NCBI GenBank assembly: GCA_035561515.1
Contig: DATMXP010000022.1
Coordinates: forward strand, 62,001 to 126,000
Direction: 5' to 3'
Length of the DNA stretch: 64,000 nt
From: Terriglobales bacterium
GTDB taxonomy: Bacteria; Acidobacteriota; Terriglobia; Terriglobales; Acidobacteriaceae
Positions 17,722-27,408 of this stretch are shown piece by piece. The notes beneath the pieces are model-generated. The model was not told the DNA's origin. It worked only from the letters and a program-made list of their open reading frames with translations, and did not search any database. The position numbers and the translations under genes were made by a program. Within the stretch, counting starts at the first letter, position 1; each line of letters starts with the position of its first letter.

Positions 17722-19500
17722 TTAGTCCTTCACGCGACGCTGGTGAGTACTGGGAATTTTCATATCTTCCCGATACTTTGCAACCGTCCGGCGCGTGACC
17801 TGGATTCCCTGCGATTGAAGAATCCGGGTAATTTGCTCGTCAGTCAAAGGCCGAGCCGGGTCTTCTTCTTCGATCAATTTTTTGACGCGGCGCTTCAAAA
17901 TCAGCAGCGAGGTATTCCCGCCTTCCGGACCCTGCACGCTCTCGCTGAAGAAATAACGCAATTCAAAGACGCCCTGAGGCGTATGCGCGTACTTGTTGGC
18001 GACCGCGCGGCTCACGGTCGAAGGATGGACACCGATCTCCTCGGCGACCTCCTTGATCATCATGGGCTTGAGATAGTCAATTCCCTGATCGAGGAATTCC
18101 TCCTGGCGCCCGATGATCGCGTAGCAGACCTTGGTGATTGTCTGCTTACGCTGCTCGATGTTCTTGATGAGCTGAATGGCGGACTTATAACGTTCCTTGA
18201 CGTAGTTGCGGACGTCCTTCTCAGCCGCGTCGCGATTCATCAGCCGCTTGTAGCTGGTATTCAGCCGGAGCTGCGGAACGTCGTCGTCGTTGAGCATGAC
18301 GAAGTATTCGTCGCCCTGCTTGATGAAAGCGACATCGGGCTCGATGAGCCGGGGCGCAACCACGTTGTACCGCAGGCCGGGCTTGGGATCGAGAGTACGG
18401 ATGTACTCGAGTGCGGCCTGAATCGCCTCAAGCGGCCTGCCCATCGCCTTCGTAATTTCCTTGAACTGCTTCATCTGCACGTGACGCAGATGATTTCGGA
18501 CGATCTCGATGGAGTCGTTCAGGATTTCTTCGGTGGTGCCGTTAACGCCGGTCTCCTCTTTCAGGTTCTTGTGATAAAGAAGCTGCGCGAGTAGGCACCC
18601 GCGAAGATCGCTGGCAGCAACGCCCACCGGATCCATCTGCCGGACACACGCGATGGCGTGACGGAGATCGGCACGTGTGAAGAAACGCTGGCCCTCTTCT
18701 TCCGGCGCCGGTTCTGGAACTGGCTCAGCTTCGGCCACAGCAATGTGTTGCTCAACGCCAATGATGGCAACGGGGTCAGCCGATTCCATCGGCACTTCGA
18801 GGTCGGATGGGCTGATGCCGAGAAGGAGTGCCTCTGCCTTCGCGGCAGATTCGCCATCGTCAATCAGTATCGGAGCTTCTTCGGACACAGCCGGAGAGGC
18901 CGTGGTGTCTTCGCGAGCGTCCGCCAACAGTTGCTCGGCCGGACTTGGCGCCCGGTAATCGACGAGCGCCTGGGTCATGAGCTCGTCTTCGGTGGCAGCG
19001 AGATAGCCGTCGTCGTTCAGGTTTCCAATGACTAGTTCTGCGGCGATTCGTTGCGGCTCGGTCAGGTGAATCGCGCCCAGTTGCCACATCAGGTGGTCGG
19101 TCAGAGTGCTGGGCTTGGAAAGAAAATTTTCGAACGAAGGCTTCTCGTAGGACTCGATCTCACTGTTGGTGCGGTAACCGGGGTCGAGATATTCCTGAAA
19201 GAATGAGCCGAAGTCGACGTGTTCAAAAGGGTCTTCTTTCCCCTTGAATACCGGGTCGGCCTCGTCGGAAGCAGGAGAAGTGGCGCGATCTCGATCTTCT
19301 TCGCGCGCAGCAACTTCGTCTAGCAGGGGAACCGAACCGTCGAATTCCTCGAGGACAGGGTTCTCAACCATCTCGGCGGTAATCATGTCCTTCAACTCAA
19401 TCTTGTTCAGAGCCAGGACGGAAACCATCTGGACGAGTCCGGGCGTCAGAATCTGCTTCTGCGAAACCTTGAGATTGAGTCTGGGCTGCAGTAGTACCAT
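17722..19500 (-). CDS. rpoN: RNA polymerase sigma-54 factor
   Basis: A 592-residue sigma-54. Region I is Gln/Leu-rich and contacts activators (RLNLKVSQKQILTPGLVQMV at 7-26); region II is acidic and long (about 60-270), which makes this protein larger than the usual 470-500. The core-binding domain follows, then the helix-turn-helix 'HPSTVSRAVANKYAHTPQG' and the RpoN box TRRTVAKYRE (569-578) that reads the -24 element. It needs AAA+ enhancer-binding proteins, none of which lie in this window. Confidence 0.96.
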   Translation of the reverse strand: MVLLQPRLNLKVSQKQILTPGLVQMVSVLALNKIELKDMITAEMVENPVLEEFDGSVPLLDEVAAREEDRDRATSPASDEADPVFKGKEDPFEHVDFGSFFQEYLDPGYRTNSEIESYEKPSFENFLSKPSTLTDHLMWQLGAIHLTEPQRIAAELVIGNLNDDGYLAATEDELMTQALVDYRAPSPAEQLLADAREDTTASPAVSEEAPILIDDGESAAKAEALLLGISPSDLEVPMESADPVAIIGVEQHIAVAEAEPVPEPAPEEEGQRFFTRADLRHAIACVRQMDPVGVAASDLRGCLLAQLLYHKNLKEETGVNGTTEEILNDSIEIVRNHLRHVQMKQFKEITKAMGRPLEAIQAALEYIRTLDPKPGLRYNVVAPRLIEPDVAFIKQGDEYFVMLNDDDVPQLRLNTSYKRLMNRDAAEKDVRNYVKERYKSAIQLIKNIEQRKQTITKVCYAIIGRQEEFLDQGIDYLKPMMIKEVAEEIGVHPSTVSRAVANKYAHTPQGVFELRYFFSESVQGPEGGNTSLLILKRRVKKLIEEEDPARPLTDEQITRILQSQGIQVTRRTVAKYREDMKIPSTHQRRVKD

Positions 19501-19515
19501 TTGGCCTATTCGGAT

Positions 19516-20244
19516 CTAGACAAGCGAGAAACTCTCGCCTAGATAGACGCGCCGGACCTCTGGGTCGTTGCCGAGTTCCTCGGGTGTTCCGGTGCGGAAA
19601 ATCTTCCCTTCGTTAATGATGTAAGCACGGTTTGTGACCGATAGCGTCTCACGGACGTTATGGTCGGTGATCAAAATGCCGATCCCGCTGTTCTTGAGAT
19701 CGAAGATTATCTTTTGCAGGTCGTCGACGGCGATTGGGTCAATACCCGAGAACGGCTCGTCGAGGAGAATAAAGCTCGGGGAAATGCAAAGAGCGCGTCC
19801 GATTTCAACTCTTCGCCGTTCACCACCGGACAAGGCGTATCCACGATTCTTCCGGATATGGCCCAACCCGAGCTGTTCGATCAACCGTTCCATGCGCTCC
19901 CTGCGTTCGTGCCAGGAGATCGGTTGAGCCTCCAGCACTGCCAGGATGTTTTCTTCTACCGTCAATTTTCGGAAAACTGACGGCTCCTGGGGGAGATAGC
20001 TAATCCCATAATTTCGGGCCCGTAGATACATCGGCACCGAAGTGATGTCAGCCCCGTCCAGCAGAATTCGTCCCAAATCGGGAGGCGTGAGACCCACAAT
20101 CATGTAGAACGATGTGGTCTTGCCGGCGCCGTTCGGACCTAAGAGGCCGACGACCTCACCCTGAGAGACGTGTAAGCTGACGCCATTTACGACCCGACGA
20201 CCCTTGTACGTTTTGCCAATTTCTTCGGTCGCCAGTGTCTGCAT
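19516..20244 (-). CDS. lptB: LPS export ABC transporter ATP-binding protein
   Basis: A 242-residue ATPase that powers lipopolysaccharide extraction from the inner membrane with LptF, LptG and LptC. Walker A GPNGAGKT (36-43), Q-loop in [10 protein letters not shown], signature LSGGE (138-142), Walker B ILLDEPF (159-165) and switch His in [10 protein letters not shown]. The ATG directly follows the stop of the lptC/A gene, and the stop lies 15 bp before rpoN, so all are translated from one transcript. Confidence 0.96.
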   Translation of the reverse strand: MQTLATEEIGKTYKGRRVVNGVSLHVSQGEVVGLLGPNGAGKTTSFYMIVGLTPPDLGRILLDGADITSVPMYLRARNYGISYLPQEPSVFRKLTVEENILAVLEAQPISWHERRERMERLIEQLGLGHIRKNRGYALSGGERRRVEIGRALCISPSFILLDEPFSGIDPIAVDDLQKIIFDLKNSGIGILITDHNVRETLSVTNRAYIINEGKIFRTGTPEELGNDPEVRRVYLGESFSLV

Positions 20245-22536
20245 CTACTTGATAACTCTAGCTTTGGTGACACTCTGAGCGGATTCCCCGCCCTCAATCA
20301 GCACCCTATCATCGCGACTGAAGAAAGTCAACGAAACCCCGGTAACTTTGCCGTGTTCGGCATCAAAAATGCTAGGCGGACCGCCGGTCAGCGTAAAACT
20401 GCCGTCCTTGGCAACGTAGGTCAGGCGATTTCCCGTACCCCGCCGTGCCTGCTGCTGGATGACCACCCGCCCTTCGGCAACTACCCGGTCGAGTTCACTG
20501 GCTGATTTCTCGGTGGGAGCGGCTGTCTTGTTACGGGGTTGAAGAAACACGGTCACCTGATTCGCGGTGACTGTCCCATGAACGCTCCGCATCACCACCC
20601 CGCCCTCGAACTTGGCTTGACGCTGCGAGTCGGCGTAGGTCAGGCGCTGGCCGGTCACGTTCACCGGTGTTTGTTTTCCTTTTTCGGCCTGCTCCACAAA
20701 TACCGTCGAGACCAGACGACTTGGATTTCCCTGCGCAACAACCGTCCGCTTGCCGCGATTGAATTCGATAGTGGGAGCTTCCACGATGTTCGCGCCCTGC
20801 CACAACCGCGCGCCGCCTGAGAAGCGTGCGCTTTCCTCGGAGCGCCTGGCCGTCATCGTCGTCGCCGTAACATGGATCGGGTCGGATGAAGCCAGTAAAG
20901 CGCCACTTGGTTGGGCTTCAAGTTGCGAATAGGTTGTCTTGACGGAACCCTCGGCAACCGCGTCTCCCGTCCGACGATTGATGCGCATACGGTCCGCGGT
21001 GGTGGTGGCGCCGGCATCGGTGACGCGCGGCGATCCGGTCAGTACGAACAGTTCGGTTTGCGGATCGTAGGTGGCGCGTTCGGCGAACGCTTCGGTACTG
21101 GTTTCGCCCTTCTTGGCGGCCGCTTCGATGTAATGGAAGTTGCCCTGTTGAACGATGCCGTCAAGACCACCAGCGGGATTCATCCGCAGGGTCAGGATGT
21201 CGGAAGAGGTGGTCTTGTCCGGCTGGCCCGGTGTGGATGAAACGACTCGCGCGTTCGGTGAGCCAGTGACGTTGGCAAGCCGTCCGCGCCGATCGAAGTC
21301 CGCTACGAATCGCCCAGCGGTCGCTACGGTGGTGCTGGAGTTCTTGGATGGGGTGGACGCAGTGGCGCTGGCGAGGGTGATCTGCGCCGGACCGCCGGTT
21401 TCGGCGCGACGTCGCCCTGAACCTTCCAGCGTAAATGAGACGGCATCCGAAGTGAGTGCCATCGACTGACCATCGGATTTATTGCGGGGCGGATTCTGGA
21501 CGAATCGGACGTTCTCAACCGCGCGGACCCGTTGGAGGCGGCTTTGAGCGCCAAAATCCAGCAGCATGCGTCCGGCAGTACCGTGCATGGGCTGATCGCC
21601 CTCGGCGTTCATGCTGACGCCTCCGGTCAACTGCGCGGTCTTTATCTGATTGCGCGCATCGAGCACGACTTCGCCGGCCGGTGCGGTTGCATGCGTGGCA
21701 TTCTTGCCCGTGGTGTTCGCGACAACACCACCTGACGCAGCCAGCCGATCGATGGAGTTGTCGTCCCGTAGAAAGACGATGAGCTGCCGGGCGGAAATAT
21801 CGCCGGAGGAGCGTGTGACCCGCGCGTCCGAAAAGTTCATCCGCCGTGGCTCATTTGTGAATACCGCGTGGGAGGCGTTGAGGCGACCGCTGGGTTCGCC
21901 GGTCTGCTCAGCCATTTGGATGACTTCTATTTGCGATCTCAACGTGAGCTTCTGGGCGCGTGAGTCGTAAATGGCGCCCATGGCGGAGCCACTTGCCTGC
22001 GGAATGCGAAACTCGATTCGGTTATTCGTTTGCGCAAGTCCCGTATTCCGGTTGAACGTGAGTCCACTGGTCTTAAGGTGGATCGTGTTGCGCAATTCCT
22101 TGGGAGGAGCCTGGTCCGGCCGCGCCCCTCTGTCGGCGACTCCCTGAAGATCGATATGGACTTCTCCGCGCGCGGAGATTTCGCCCGTGGAAGGCTCATA
22201 CTCGAAGTCAGAACCGTAAATCTGGTCGAAGCGGTCATTGTCGCGGCCGTAAATGACAATGTTCACCTCGTGGAGTTCAGCGCGACCGCTCTTGACCTGG
22301 ACGGCTTTGGAGGCGCGGACCGTGAATATGGTGCGCCCACCTTCGGATTTCGAAAAGGAGAAGTCCGTTGTGCTCTGCTGAACGTCGATTCCGAGCTTCT
22401 CGGCTTTTCGCGTGATCGTTCTCTCGAGCATATAACGCGCAATATAGTTGCGGGCGTAGAAGCCAATCACCACCAGCAGCAGCGCTGTGATCGCGATGGC
22501 AAACCACTTTCGGAGCCGTCGAGTGTCGAGAGACAT
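20245..22536 (-). CDS. Fused LptC/LptA-like LPS transport protein
   Basis: A 763-residue protein. One inner-membrane anchor lies at about 11-30, followed by an LptC-like segment (about 45-130, with 'FTVRASKAVQVKSGRAELHEVNIVIYG') and then a long series of OstA/LptA-type beta-jellyroll repeats, e.g. 'ERATYDPQTELFVLTGSPRVTDAGATTTADRMRINRRTGDAVAEGSVKTTY' near 480-540 and again near 640-760. It likely forms the periplasmic bridge for LPS. Separate LptC and LptA of Proteobacteria together total about 370 residues, so the repeats have expanded. Its last base adjoins lptB. Confidence 0.85.
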   Translation of the reverse strand: MSLDTRRLRKWFAIAITALLLVVIGFYARNYIARYMLERTITRKAEKLGIDVQQSTTDFSFSKSEGGRTIFTVRASKAVQVKSGRAELHEVNIVIYGRDNDRFDQIYGSDFEYEPSTGEISARGEVHIDLQGVADRGARPDQAPPKELRNTIHLKTSGLTFNRNTGLAQTNNRIEFRIPQASGSAMGAIYDSRAQKLTLRSQIEVIQMAEQTGEPSGRLNASHAVFTNEPRRMNFSDARVTRSSGDISARQLIVFLRDDNSIDRLAASGGVVANTTGKNATHATAPAGEVVLDARNQIKTAQLTGGVSMNAEGDQPMHGTAGRMLLDFGAQSRLQRVRAVENVRFVQNPPRNKSDGQSMALTSDAVSFTLEGSGRRRAETGGPAQITLASATASTPSKNSSTTVATAGRFVADFDRRGRLANVTGSPNARVVSSTPGQPDKTTSSDILTLRMNPAGGLDGIVQQGNFHYIEAAAKKGETSTEAFAERATYDPQTELFVLTGSPRVTDAGATTTADRMRINRRTGDAVAEGSVKTTYSQLEAQPSGALLASSDPIHVTATTMTARRSEESARFSGGARLWQGANIVEAPTIEFNRGKRTVVAQGNPSRLVSTVFVEQAEKGKQTPVNVTGQRLTYADSQRQAKFEGGVVMRSVHGTVTANQVTVFLQPRNKTAAPTEKSASELDRVVAEGRVVIQQQARRGTGNRLTYVAKDGSFTLTGGPPSIFDAEHGKVTGVSLTFFSRDDRVLIEGGESAQSVTKARVIK

Positions 22537-22564
22537 GAAGATCTAGTTTAGTTCAGCAAGGAAA

Positions 22565-23842
22565 CTACTGTTTCGTCCAGTTGGAGCCGCCGTCAGCGGT
22601 AGACCAAGTCTCGCCCGTAGACGTGGAAACTAAGCCATGGTTCGCGTCCGTGAAGCGGATGGCTGTGATATCACCCTGGATGGTCGCGCCCGCGGAGGCC
22701 GGAGAAATCGGCGCCCATGTTTGACCGGCATCCGCGGAATGCATCAGCACACCCTTCGCTCCACCAGCCCAGATCGAATTACGGATGAACGCCACTGCGC
22801 TGAATTTCTGCTCCGGCAAAGCTCGTTCCCAAGTCAGGCCGTGATCAAACGAGCGCTGGAGGTATCCGTCGGAAGAGATGTTCCAGTTCGTGGGTGCTGC
22901 GTACCTCGTCTGGCGAGCCTTGGCGAGGCCTTGTGCCTGCCGCCCTGGTGCCGCAGCCATCGGCGCTGCGCCACCCTGGAGGTTTGGCTTGGACTTGAAC
23001 TGCGCTTCGACATTCGCCTGCGCAGGAGGAGCTACGCTGTAGGCGAATGTGTCGGCTTGTGGGGCGGCTTGAGCTTGCGGTGCAATCGGAACTTCCTTCT
23101 TCTGGGCCAAAGCGTCGGCGTCGTTCCGGCTTTCTGTGCGGATATTCGCCATCGCCATGTTCATGTTCGCACCGCCGACTCGAGCAGTCTCAGGGCGTCC
23201 AACTGGCGGAGGAGGCGCGGGAACTGCTGCTGCCGTCTCAGCGGCGACCTTCGCCTGCGTCATTTCGACGTTGGCAGCCGAGAGATCTCGAGCCCTATCC
23301 ACCCGTGCGGCAATCTCTTCCGATGAAGAGGGTGACTCCGCCGGCAACTTCTCATAGCGAACCTGAGGCTTCTGCAACCCGGCGACTGCGCCTTTGTCAG
23401 CCGACGCCGGTGCTCCTTCCGGCTGATTCAGGTCGGCAGCGGATGGCGCCTTCGACATCGGGATCGGAGCAGTGGGTTCGGTCTTGGCGCCCACCATCGA
23501 GTGTTGCGGCTCAACCTGTTTGCGCTGAATCGTGTTCACCGAAACAATCACCAACACCAAGGCGGCACTCGCGGCAACCGCTCCCCAGCGAAGCACAGGC
23601 CACTTCCAAAACGCCGGACGGGCTTCTGCAACCGATGCCGTCTCGGGGACAGGCGGAGCGGCAAGCGCGATCACTTCCCGGCACTCTGCACAAGTCGCCA
23701 GGTGCGCAAGCACCTGCTGACGTTCGCGGGCGGTCAGCGTCTGCTCAGAGAAGGCTGTGAGCAGGTCGGCATCTGGATGTGCCGCCCCCGCTGCCTGCAT
23801 CTGCTGAAGGCCGCGACGTTCCGGATTGGAGAAGCCAGTCAT
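22565..23842 (-). CDS. Zinc-finger anti-sigma factor with extracytoplasmic BNR/YCF48-like domain
   Basis: A 425-residue protein. The cytosolic N-terminus has the zf-HC2 motif H47-x3-C51-x2-C54 (HLATCAECREV) that binds ECF sigma factors. One membrane span lies at about 80-105. A long Ala/Gln/Pro-rich linker (110-320) is followed by a compact C-terminal region (about 325-425) with Asp-box-like strands ('SSDGYLQRSFDHGLTWERAL', 'MHSADAGQTWAPI', 'TADGGSNW'). The partner sigma gene is 50 bp upstream in the same operon. The propeller fragment may be the external sensor. Confidence 0.85.
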   Translation of the reverse strand: MTGFSNPERRGLQQMQAAGAAHPDADLLTAFSEQTLTARERQQVLAHLATCAECREVIALAAPPVPETASVAEARPAFWKWPVLRWGAVAASAALVLVIVSVNTIQRKQVEPQHSMVGAKTEPTAPIPMSKAPSAADLNQPEGAPASADKGAVAGLQKPQVRYEKLPAESPSSSEEIAARVDRARDLSAANVEMTQAKVAAETAAAVPAPPPPVGRPETARVGGANMNMAMANIRTESRNDADALAQKKEVPIAPQAQAAPQADTFAYSVAPPAQANVEAQFKSKPNLQGGAAPMAAAPGRQAQGLAKARQTRYAAPTNWNISSDGYLQRSFDHGLTWERALPEQKFSAVAFIRNSIWAGGAKGVLMHSADAGQTWAPISPASAGATIQGDITAIRFTDANHGLVSTSTGETWSTADGGSNWTKQ

Positions 23843-23892
23843 GGTTGCTTTCGTTGAGTGCCCTGGTCGGAAACCTCTTACTTATGGAACGC

Positions 23893-24774
23893 TCAACCAC
23901 CCTTTTCTTGCGCGAGCCCTTCGCGGACGCTGACGTTCAGGTCGCGTACGTCGGATTCGAGAGCTTCGTCCACCTGGCGGCGAGTCATGCCGCGCTTGAG
24001 AAGGTTCTCCCGGATCGCCTTCCGAAGAGCGTTGGTAATGCGGTCGAGCTTGCGGCTGGCGGTCGCCTCGTGGAAACCGAGCATCCTGCCGATCTCGGCC
24101 AACTTGCGCCCGTCCAGATAATACGCCGTCAAGATCACCCGTGATTCGGAATCGAGAGCGGCCAATGCCTCGGAAATGGCGGAATCTACACGCGAATCCG
24201 GGGACGAGGCGGGTACGCTCTCAGGTGCTTGGAACTGAGCACCTTCCTCCTGCTCCTCTTCAAGACTGACCAGTCTTTTCTTTGACCGGTACCGGTTGAC
24301 GAACTCCTGCGCGATAACTGTGCGCAGCCACCCTTCCAGTGAACCGCGCCCGGTATACGAGCTAAGTTTCGAGACTCTCTGCCCGTCGCGCTCAGTCATG
24401 CCATACAGGTCGGCGTAGATAGAGTCGGCGAGGTCCTTGGCCTGCGACGCCTCGCGCACGATCCCGAGGGCCGTGTCGTAAAGCAGTTCACGGAACCGTG
24501 CCATGAACTGTTCCCAGGCACGCTCATTACCAGCGGCGCAGGCCCTTGCCAGGACGAGGTCTTCCACACGCAAGCTGGTAAGCAGGTCTTCGGCTTCCTT
24601 GTGCGTAGCGTCCGAGGGCAGGTACTTCTGCGCGATGGCTGACAGCCAAGAACGGAATTCATCGGCGGCGACGGAGAACGATGTGGCCCGCGAGCGGTCG
24701 TAGAGGCTGGCTGCTACTGCCGACACCGCTGCCATAACTTCAGGCCTGACCGCAGTTTGTGGAGTTCCGCTCAT
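23893..24774 (-). CDS. RNA polymerase sigma factor, ECF-like
   Basis: A 293-residue sigma-70 family protein. Region 2 is at about 80-165 ('AWEQFMARFRELLYDTALGIVREASQAKDLADSIYADLYG', with the DNA-melting part 'GRGSLEGWLRTVIAQEFVNRYR'). Region 4 helix-turn-helix is near 220-260 ('LDSESRVILTAYYLDGRKLAEIGRMLGFHEATASRKLDRI'). There is an N-terminal extension of about 70 residues without known function. It heads a two-gene unit with the anti-sigma factor, a normal arrangement for an envelope-sensing switch; autoregulation is expected but no promoter motif was identified. Confidence 0.88.
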   Translation of the reverse strand: MSGTPQTAVRPEVMAAVSAVAASLYDRSRATSFSVAADEFRSWLSAIAQKYLPSDATHKEAEDLLTSLRVEDLVLARACAAGNERAWEQFMARFRELLYDTALGIVREASQAKDLADSIYADLYGMTERDGQRVSKLSSYTGRGSLEGWLRTVIAQEFVNRYRSKKRLVSLEEEQEEGAQFQAPESVPASSPDSRVDSAISEALAALDSESRVILTAYYLDGRKLAEIGRMLGFHEATASRKLDRITNALRKAIRENLLKRGMTRRQVDEALESDVRDLNVSVREGLAQEKGG

Positions 24775-24901
24775 GCGCCTTGGTTAGGGTAACAAGATTT
24801 CCTGCAAGTCCGACAGGGTTTGACGTTCAGCTACCAGAAAGGGAAACCCGAAGGCGCCCCGGGGCGGGATGGCCGCCTCAACCAAACCGCTCCGGGGATG
24901 A

Positions 24902-26041
24902 ATGGTGAACGTTATGAAACGGGCCCAGTGGTTTCTTGGCTTTTGCATCGTGGCGATGTTGCTGGCTTCGGCAATTTCGCTGAAACTCCAGGCGGGACAG
25001 ACTCCCTCTTACCCTTCTTCTTCGTATCGAGTTCTGGTACCACTCAGCAGCGGTAATCTCCTGATCTTCCCCGTTGTCACCAAAAGCGAGATGGATACCA
25101 GCATGTTCATCACCCTCGATGAAGGTTTACGAAGCGGCGAGGTGGTGGTGACGGAGTCGGGCAGCGTACAGCCGTTGATCCGCCGCCGGCGTCCGATGCC
25201 GCGACACGATGGCGCGCAGGTAAACACGCTCATGCTGGTCAATAACTCGAAGCGTCCGCTGCTATTGCTTGCCGGAGAGATCGTGACCGGCGGGAAGCAG
25301 GACCGAGTGATCGCAAAGGACAGAATCGTGCCGGCGGAGAGCGACCCAGTCGATCTCGGAGTGTTTTGCGTTGAGCCCGGCCGCTGGACGGCGCGCACCG
25401 AGAAGTTCGGCGGATTTGCCGGGATCGCTCAGCCCAATGTTCGCGCGAATGCGATGGCGCGGAAGGACCAGCAACAGGTATGGAGTGCCGTAAACGATTC
25501 AAAGGCACGTGTTATGCAAAATGTTCCCGAAGCGGCGCCAGAGGTAGGCCGAACAAGTTCATACGCCGCTGCAATGGAGAACGAGTCGGTCCAACGCGAA
25601 CTGGACAAAATCGAAGCGCCCATCAGGAAGAACTATCAGTCGCTGATGAAGGAGTTGCGTGCGAAGAATGCGGTCGGAGTGGTGGTAGCCGTGAACGGGC
25701 AGATCCTCTGGGCCGACATTTTTGCCAGCAACGAACTACTCGCAAAGTACTGGCCGAAGCTCGTGCGTTCGTATGCCGCCGAAGCGATGACTCAGGGCAC
25801 TGGTGGTGGCCGTGTGACTGAGTCGGAGGCGCAGATGTTTGTGAATCGCTTGGACGGTACCCACGAGACCGCGGAAACGGAACCTGGCCTGTATCGTCAT
25901 GCAGAAATTACGGGCGGCGACTATAAGGTATTCGAACTGACGTCGCTGCTGCCGAGAACGAACTTCACCGTTCACTTGGCCAAGATGAAAGAAGATCAAG
26001 TGGCCTGGAATGTGAAGCCCAGACCCATGATGCAGCGATAG
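24902..26041 (+). CDS. Secreted ARPP-1-like hypothetical protein
   Basis: A 379-residue protein with a signal peptide or membrane anchor (about 6-30). The region 'LVPLSSGNLLIFPVVTKS...FITLDEGLRSGEVVVTESG..PLLLLAGEIVTGGKQDRVIAKDRIVPAES' matches what I know as the ARPP-1 (DUF6569-type) domain of unknown function. An in-frame ATG at 24914 is a possible alternative start. It is divergent from the sigma factor gene with 127 bp between them and has its own terminator. Confidence 0.8.
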   Translation: MVNVMKRAQWFLGFCIVAMLLASAISLKLQAGQTPSYPSSSYRVLVPLSSGNLLIFPVVTKSEMDTSMFITLDEGLRSGEVVVTESGSVQPLIRRRRPMPRHDGAQVNTLMLVNNSKRPLLLLAGEIVTGGKQDRVIAKDRIVPAESDPVDLGVFCVEPGRWTARTEKFGGFAGIAQPNVRANAMARKDQQQVWSAVNDSKARVMQNVPEAAPEVGRTSSYAAAMENESVQRELDKIEAPIRKNYQSLMKELRAKNAVGVVVAVNGQILWADIFASNELLAKYWPKLVRSYAAEAMTQGTGGGRVTESEAQMFVNRLDGTHETAETEPGLYRHAEITGGDYKVFELTSLLPRTNFTVHLAKMKEDQVAWNVKPRPMMQR

Positions 26042-26062
26042 TGCGGTGCCCCTCCTTGAACT

Positions 26063-26089
26063 GCCCGGCCGTGTGAGCCGGGCTTTTTT
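26063..26089 (+). terminator. Rho-independent terminator
   Basis: Stem GCCCGGC (26063-26069) / GCCGGGC (26077-26083) with a 7-nt loop, followed by six T. Ends the ARPP-1-like gene. Confidence 0.93.
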
Positions 26090-26155
26090 GCGTACCCCCA
26101 CAGAGCTTCATTTTTGCTCGTCCGTATAATCGAGTTTGTCGCCGGACAAGAGGAC

Positions 26156-27241
26156 ATGAAACCTGTGGCGGTACCAGCACCGACTATCGATGAATATCTC
26201 CGCAAACGACTGATGCCGGTTGAGGGCGGGATCCCTCACATCGACGGCATCGACATGTACGGCGATTCCATCCCGGCCGGCAGTGTGGGCGGCGACCTCT
26301 TCGAATACATCAATTTTCAGCAGCGCTACAACATCGACGGACGCATCGCCGCCGCTCTGAGGCGGGCGAAGGAGTACTTGGAGCCTCTGGCGCCAGGGAT
26401 GCCAATCAGGAATTCGGTCGATGAGCACGTGCAGTGGCTCAAGACCAAGGCGGATTACACTTCCGCAGTTGCCGCTGAGTATCGAAGAGCAAAGAGTTCG
26501 GAACAACTACGAGTCGCCGAAAACCTCCACGACCTCTTCACCACCGCGGGAGTGCTGTTGGTGGACGCCCAAGGGCACGGCATCATATCCGCCAAGATCG
26601 CTTCGACGGTACACGACACCTTCCACGCGTTCATGCTTTCGGACCTGGACCAGAACGGCAAAACGACACCGCAGTTGTTTGGCAATCTCAACCTGCGTCT
26701 TGCCCAATCCGTTACGGCGCGCAACGCACTCGGCCGCAGTTCCGAAGATAATGCCCGCGAGATCGCGACCATGCTCTACGGCGAAATCCGCCCCGGTGGG
26801 CAGTTCCGGTTTGTGAATTTCGGACACCCTTCGCCGCTGGTGTTCTCCGCTGAATTCGGCAAGTTTGTAGAGCTCCAGGCGGAGCATATGGTGCAGTTCC
26901 TCGCGCTCGGTCTCGGGATTCCGGATGACCATCCCGACAGGAACAAGTACTACTCCATGGGGATGAGGGCGAAGGAGATTAATTCCTCGGATGTTGCCGA
27001 AATCAAGCTGATGAGTCCTGGAGACATGCTGGTGCTATACACCGACGGCGTCTACGACGGTCTCGATATGGATGACCGGCTCCGGCTTGAGCGAGTCATG
27101 TGCGAGCACAAGGACGGATCGGCGAAAGAGATTTGCCAGGCACTCCTGCAAGAGGCGGTGAAGCACGATGAGCATCTGCGTGAGATAGGTGAAGCTGATG
27201 TCATTGATGACAAAACCGTCTTTGTCATCAAGAGAACATGA
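26156..27241 (+). CDS. SpoIIE/RsbU-type PP2C protein phosphatase
   Basis: A 361-residue Mn-dependent Ser/Thr phosphatase of the PPM class. Metal-site motifs are visible: 'IDMYGDSIPAGSVGGDLFEYI' (first Asp/Gly-Gly-Asp), 'VLLVDAQGHGIISAKIASTV' and 'DMLVLYTDGVYDG' near the end. These enzymes usually dephosphorylate anti-sigma-factor antagonists. There is no sensor domain, but about 110 residues separate the first two motifs, more than usual, with a helical insert. The ATG with AAGAGG upstream is preferred over a TTG at 26114. Confidence 0.88.
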   Translation: MKPVAVPAPTIDEYLRKRLMPVEGGIPHIDGIDMYGDSIPAGSVGGDLFEYINFQQRYNIDGRIAAALRRAKEYLEPLAPGMPIRNSVDEHVQWLKTKADYTSAVAAEYRRAKSSEQLRVAENLHDLFTTAGVLLVDAQGHGIISAKIASTVHDTFHAFMLSDLDQNGKTTPQLFGNLNLRLAQSVTARNALGRSSEDNAREIATMLYGEIRPGGQFRFVNFGHPSPLVFSAEFGKFVELQAEHMVQFLALGLGIPDDHPDRNKYYSMGMRAKEINSSDVAEIKLMSPGDMLVLYTDGVYDGLDMDDRLRLERVMCEHKDGSAKEICQALLQEAVKHDEHLREIGEADVIDDKTVFVIKRT

Positions 27242-27408
27242 TCCGCTCTTCCCTGATGTACTGAATCTATCCTGCTTCACAGATTCCCGGAAACTCGACA
27301 CGAACTCCACCACTCGCAACCAGTGGCTGCCATTCTGCGCCCACCCGGTAAGTTTGCCGTCTGTACGGGTCATGAGGCAGGATAATTGTTCAGAGTGGGG
27401 TGAAGCCT

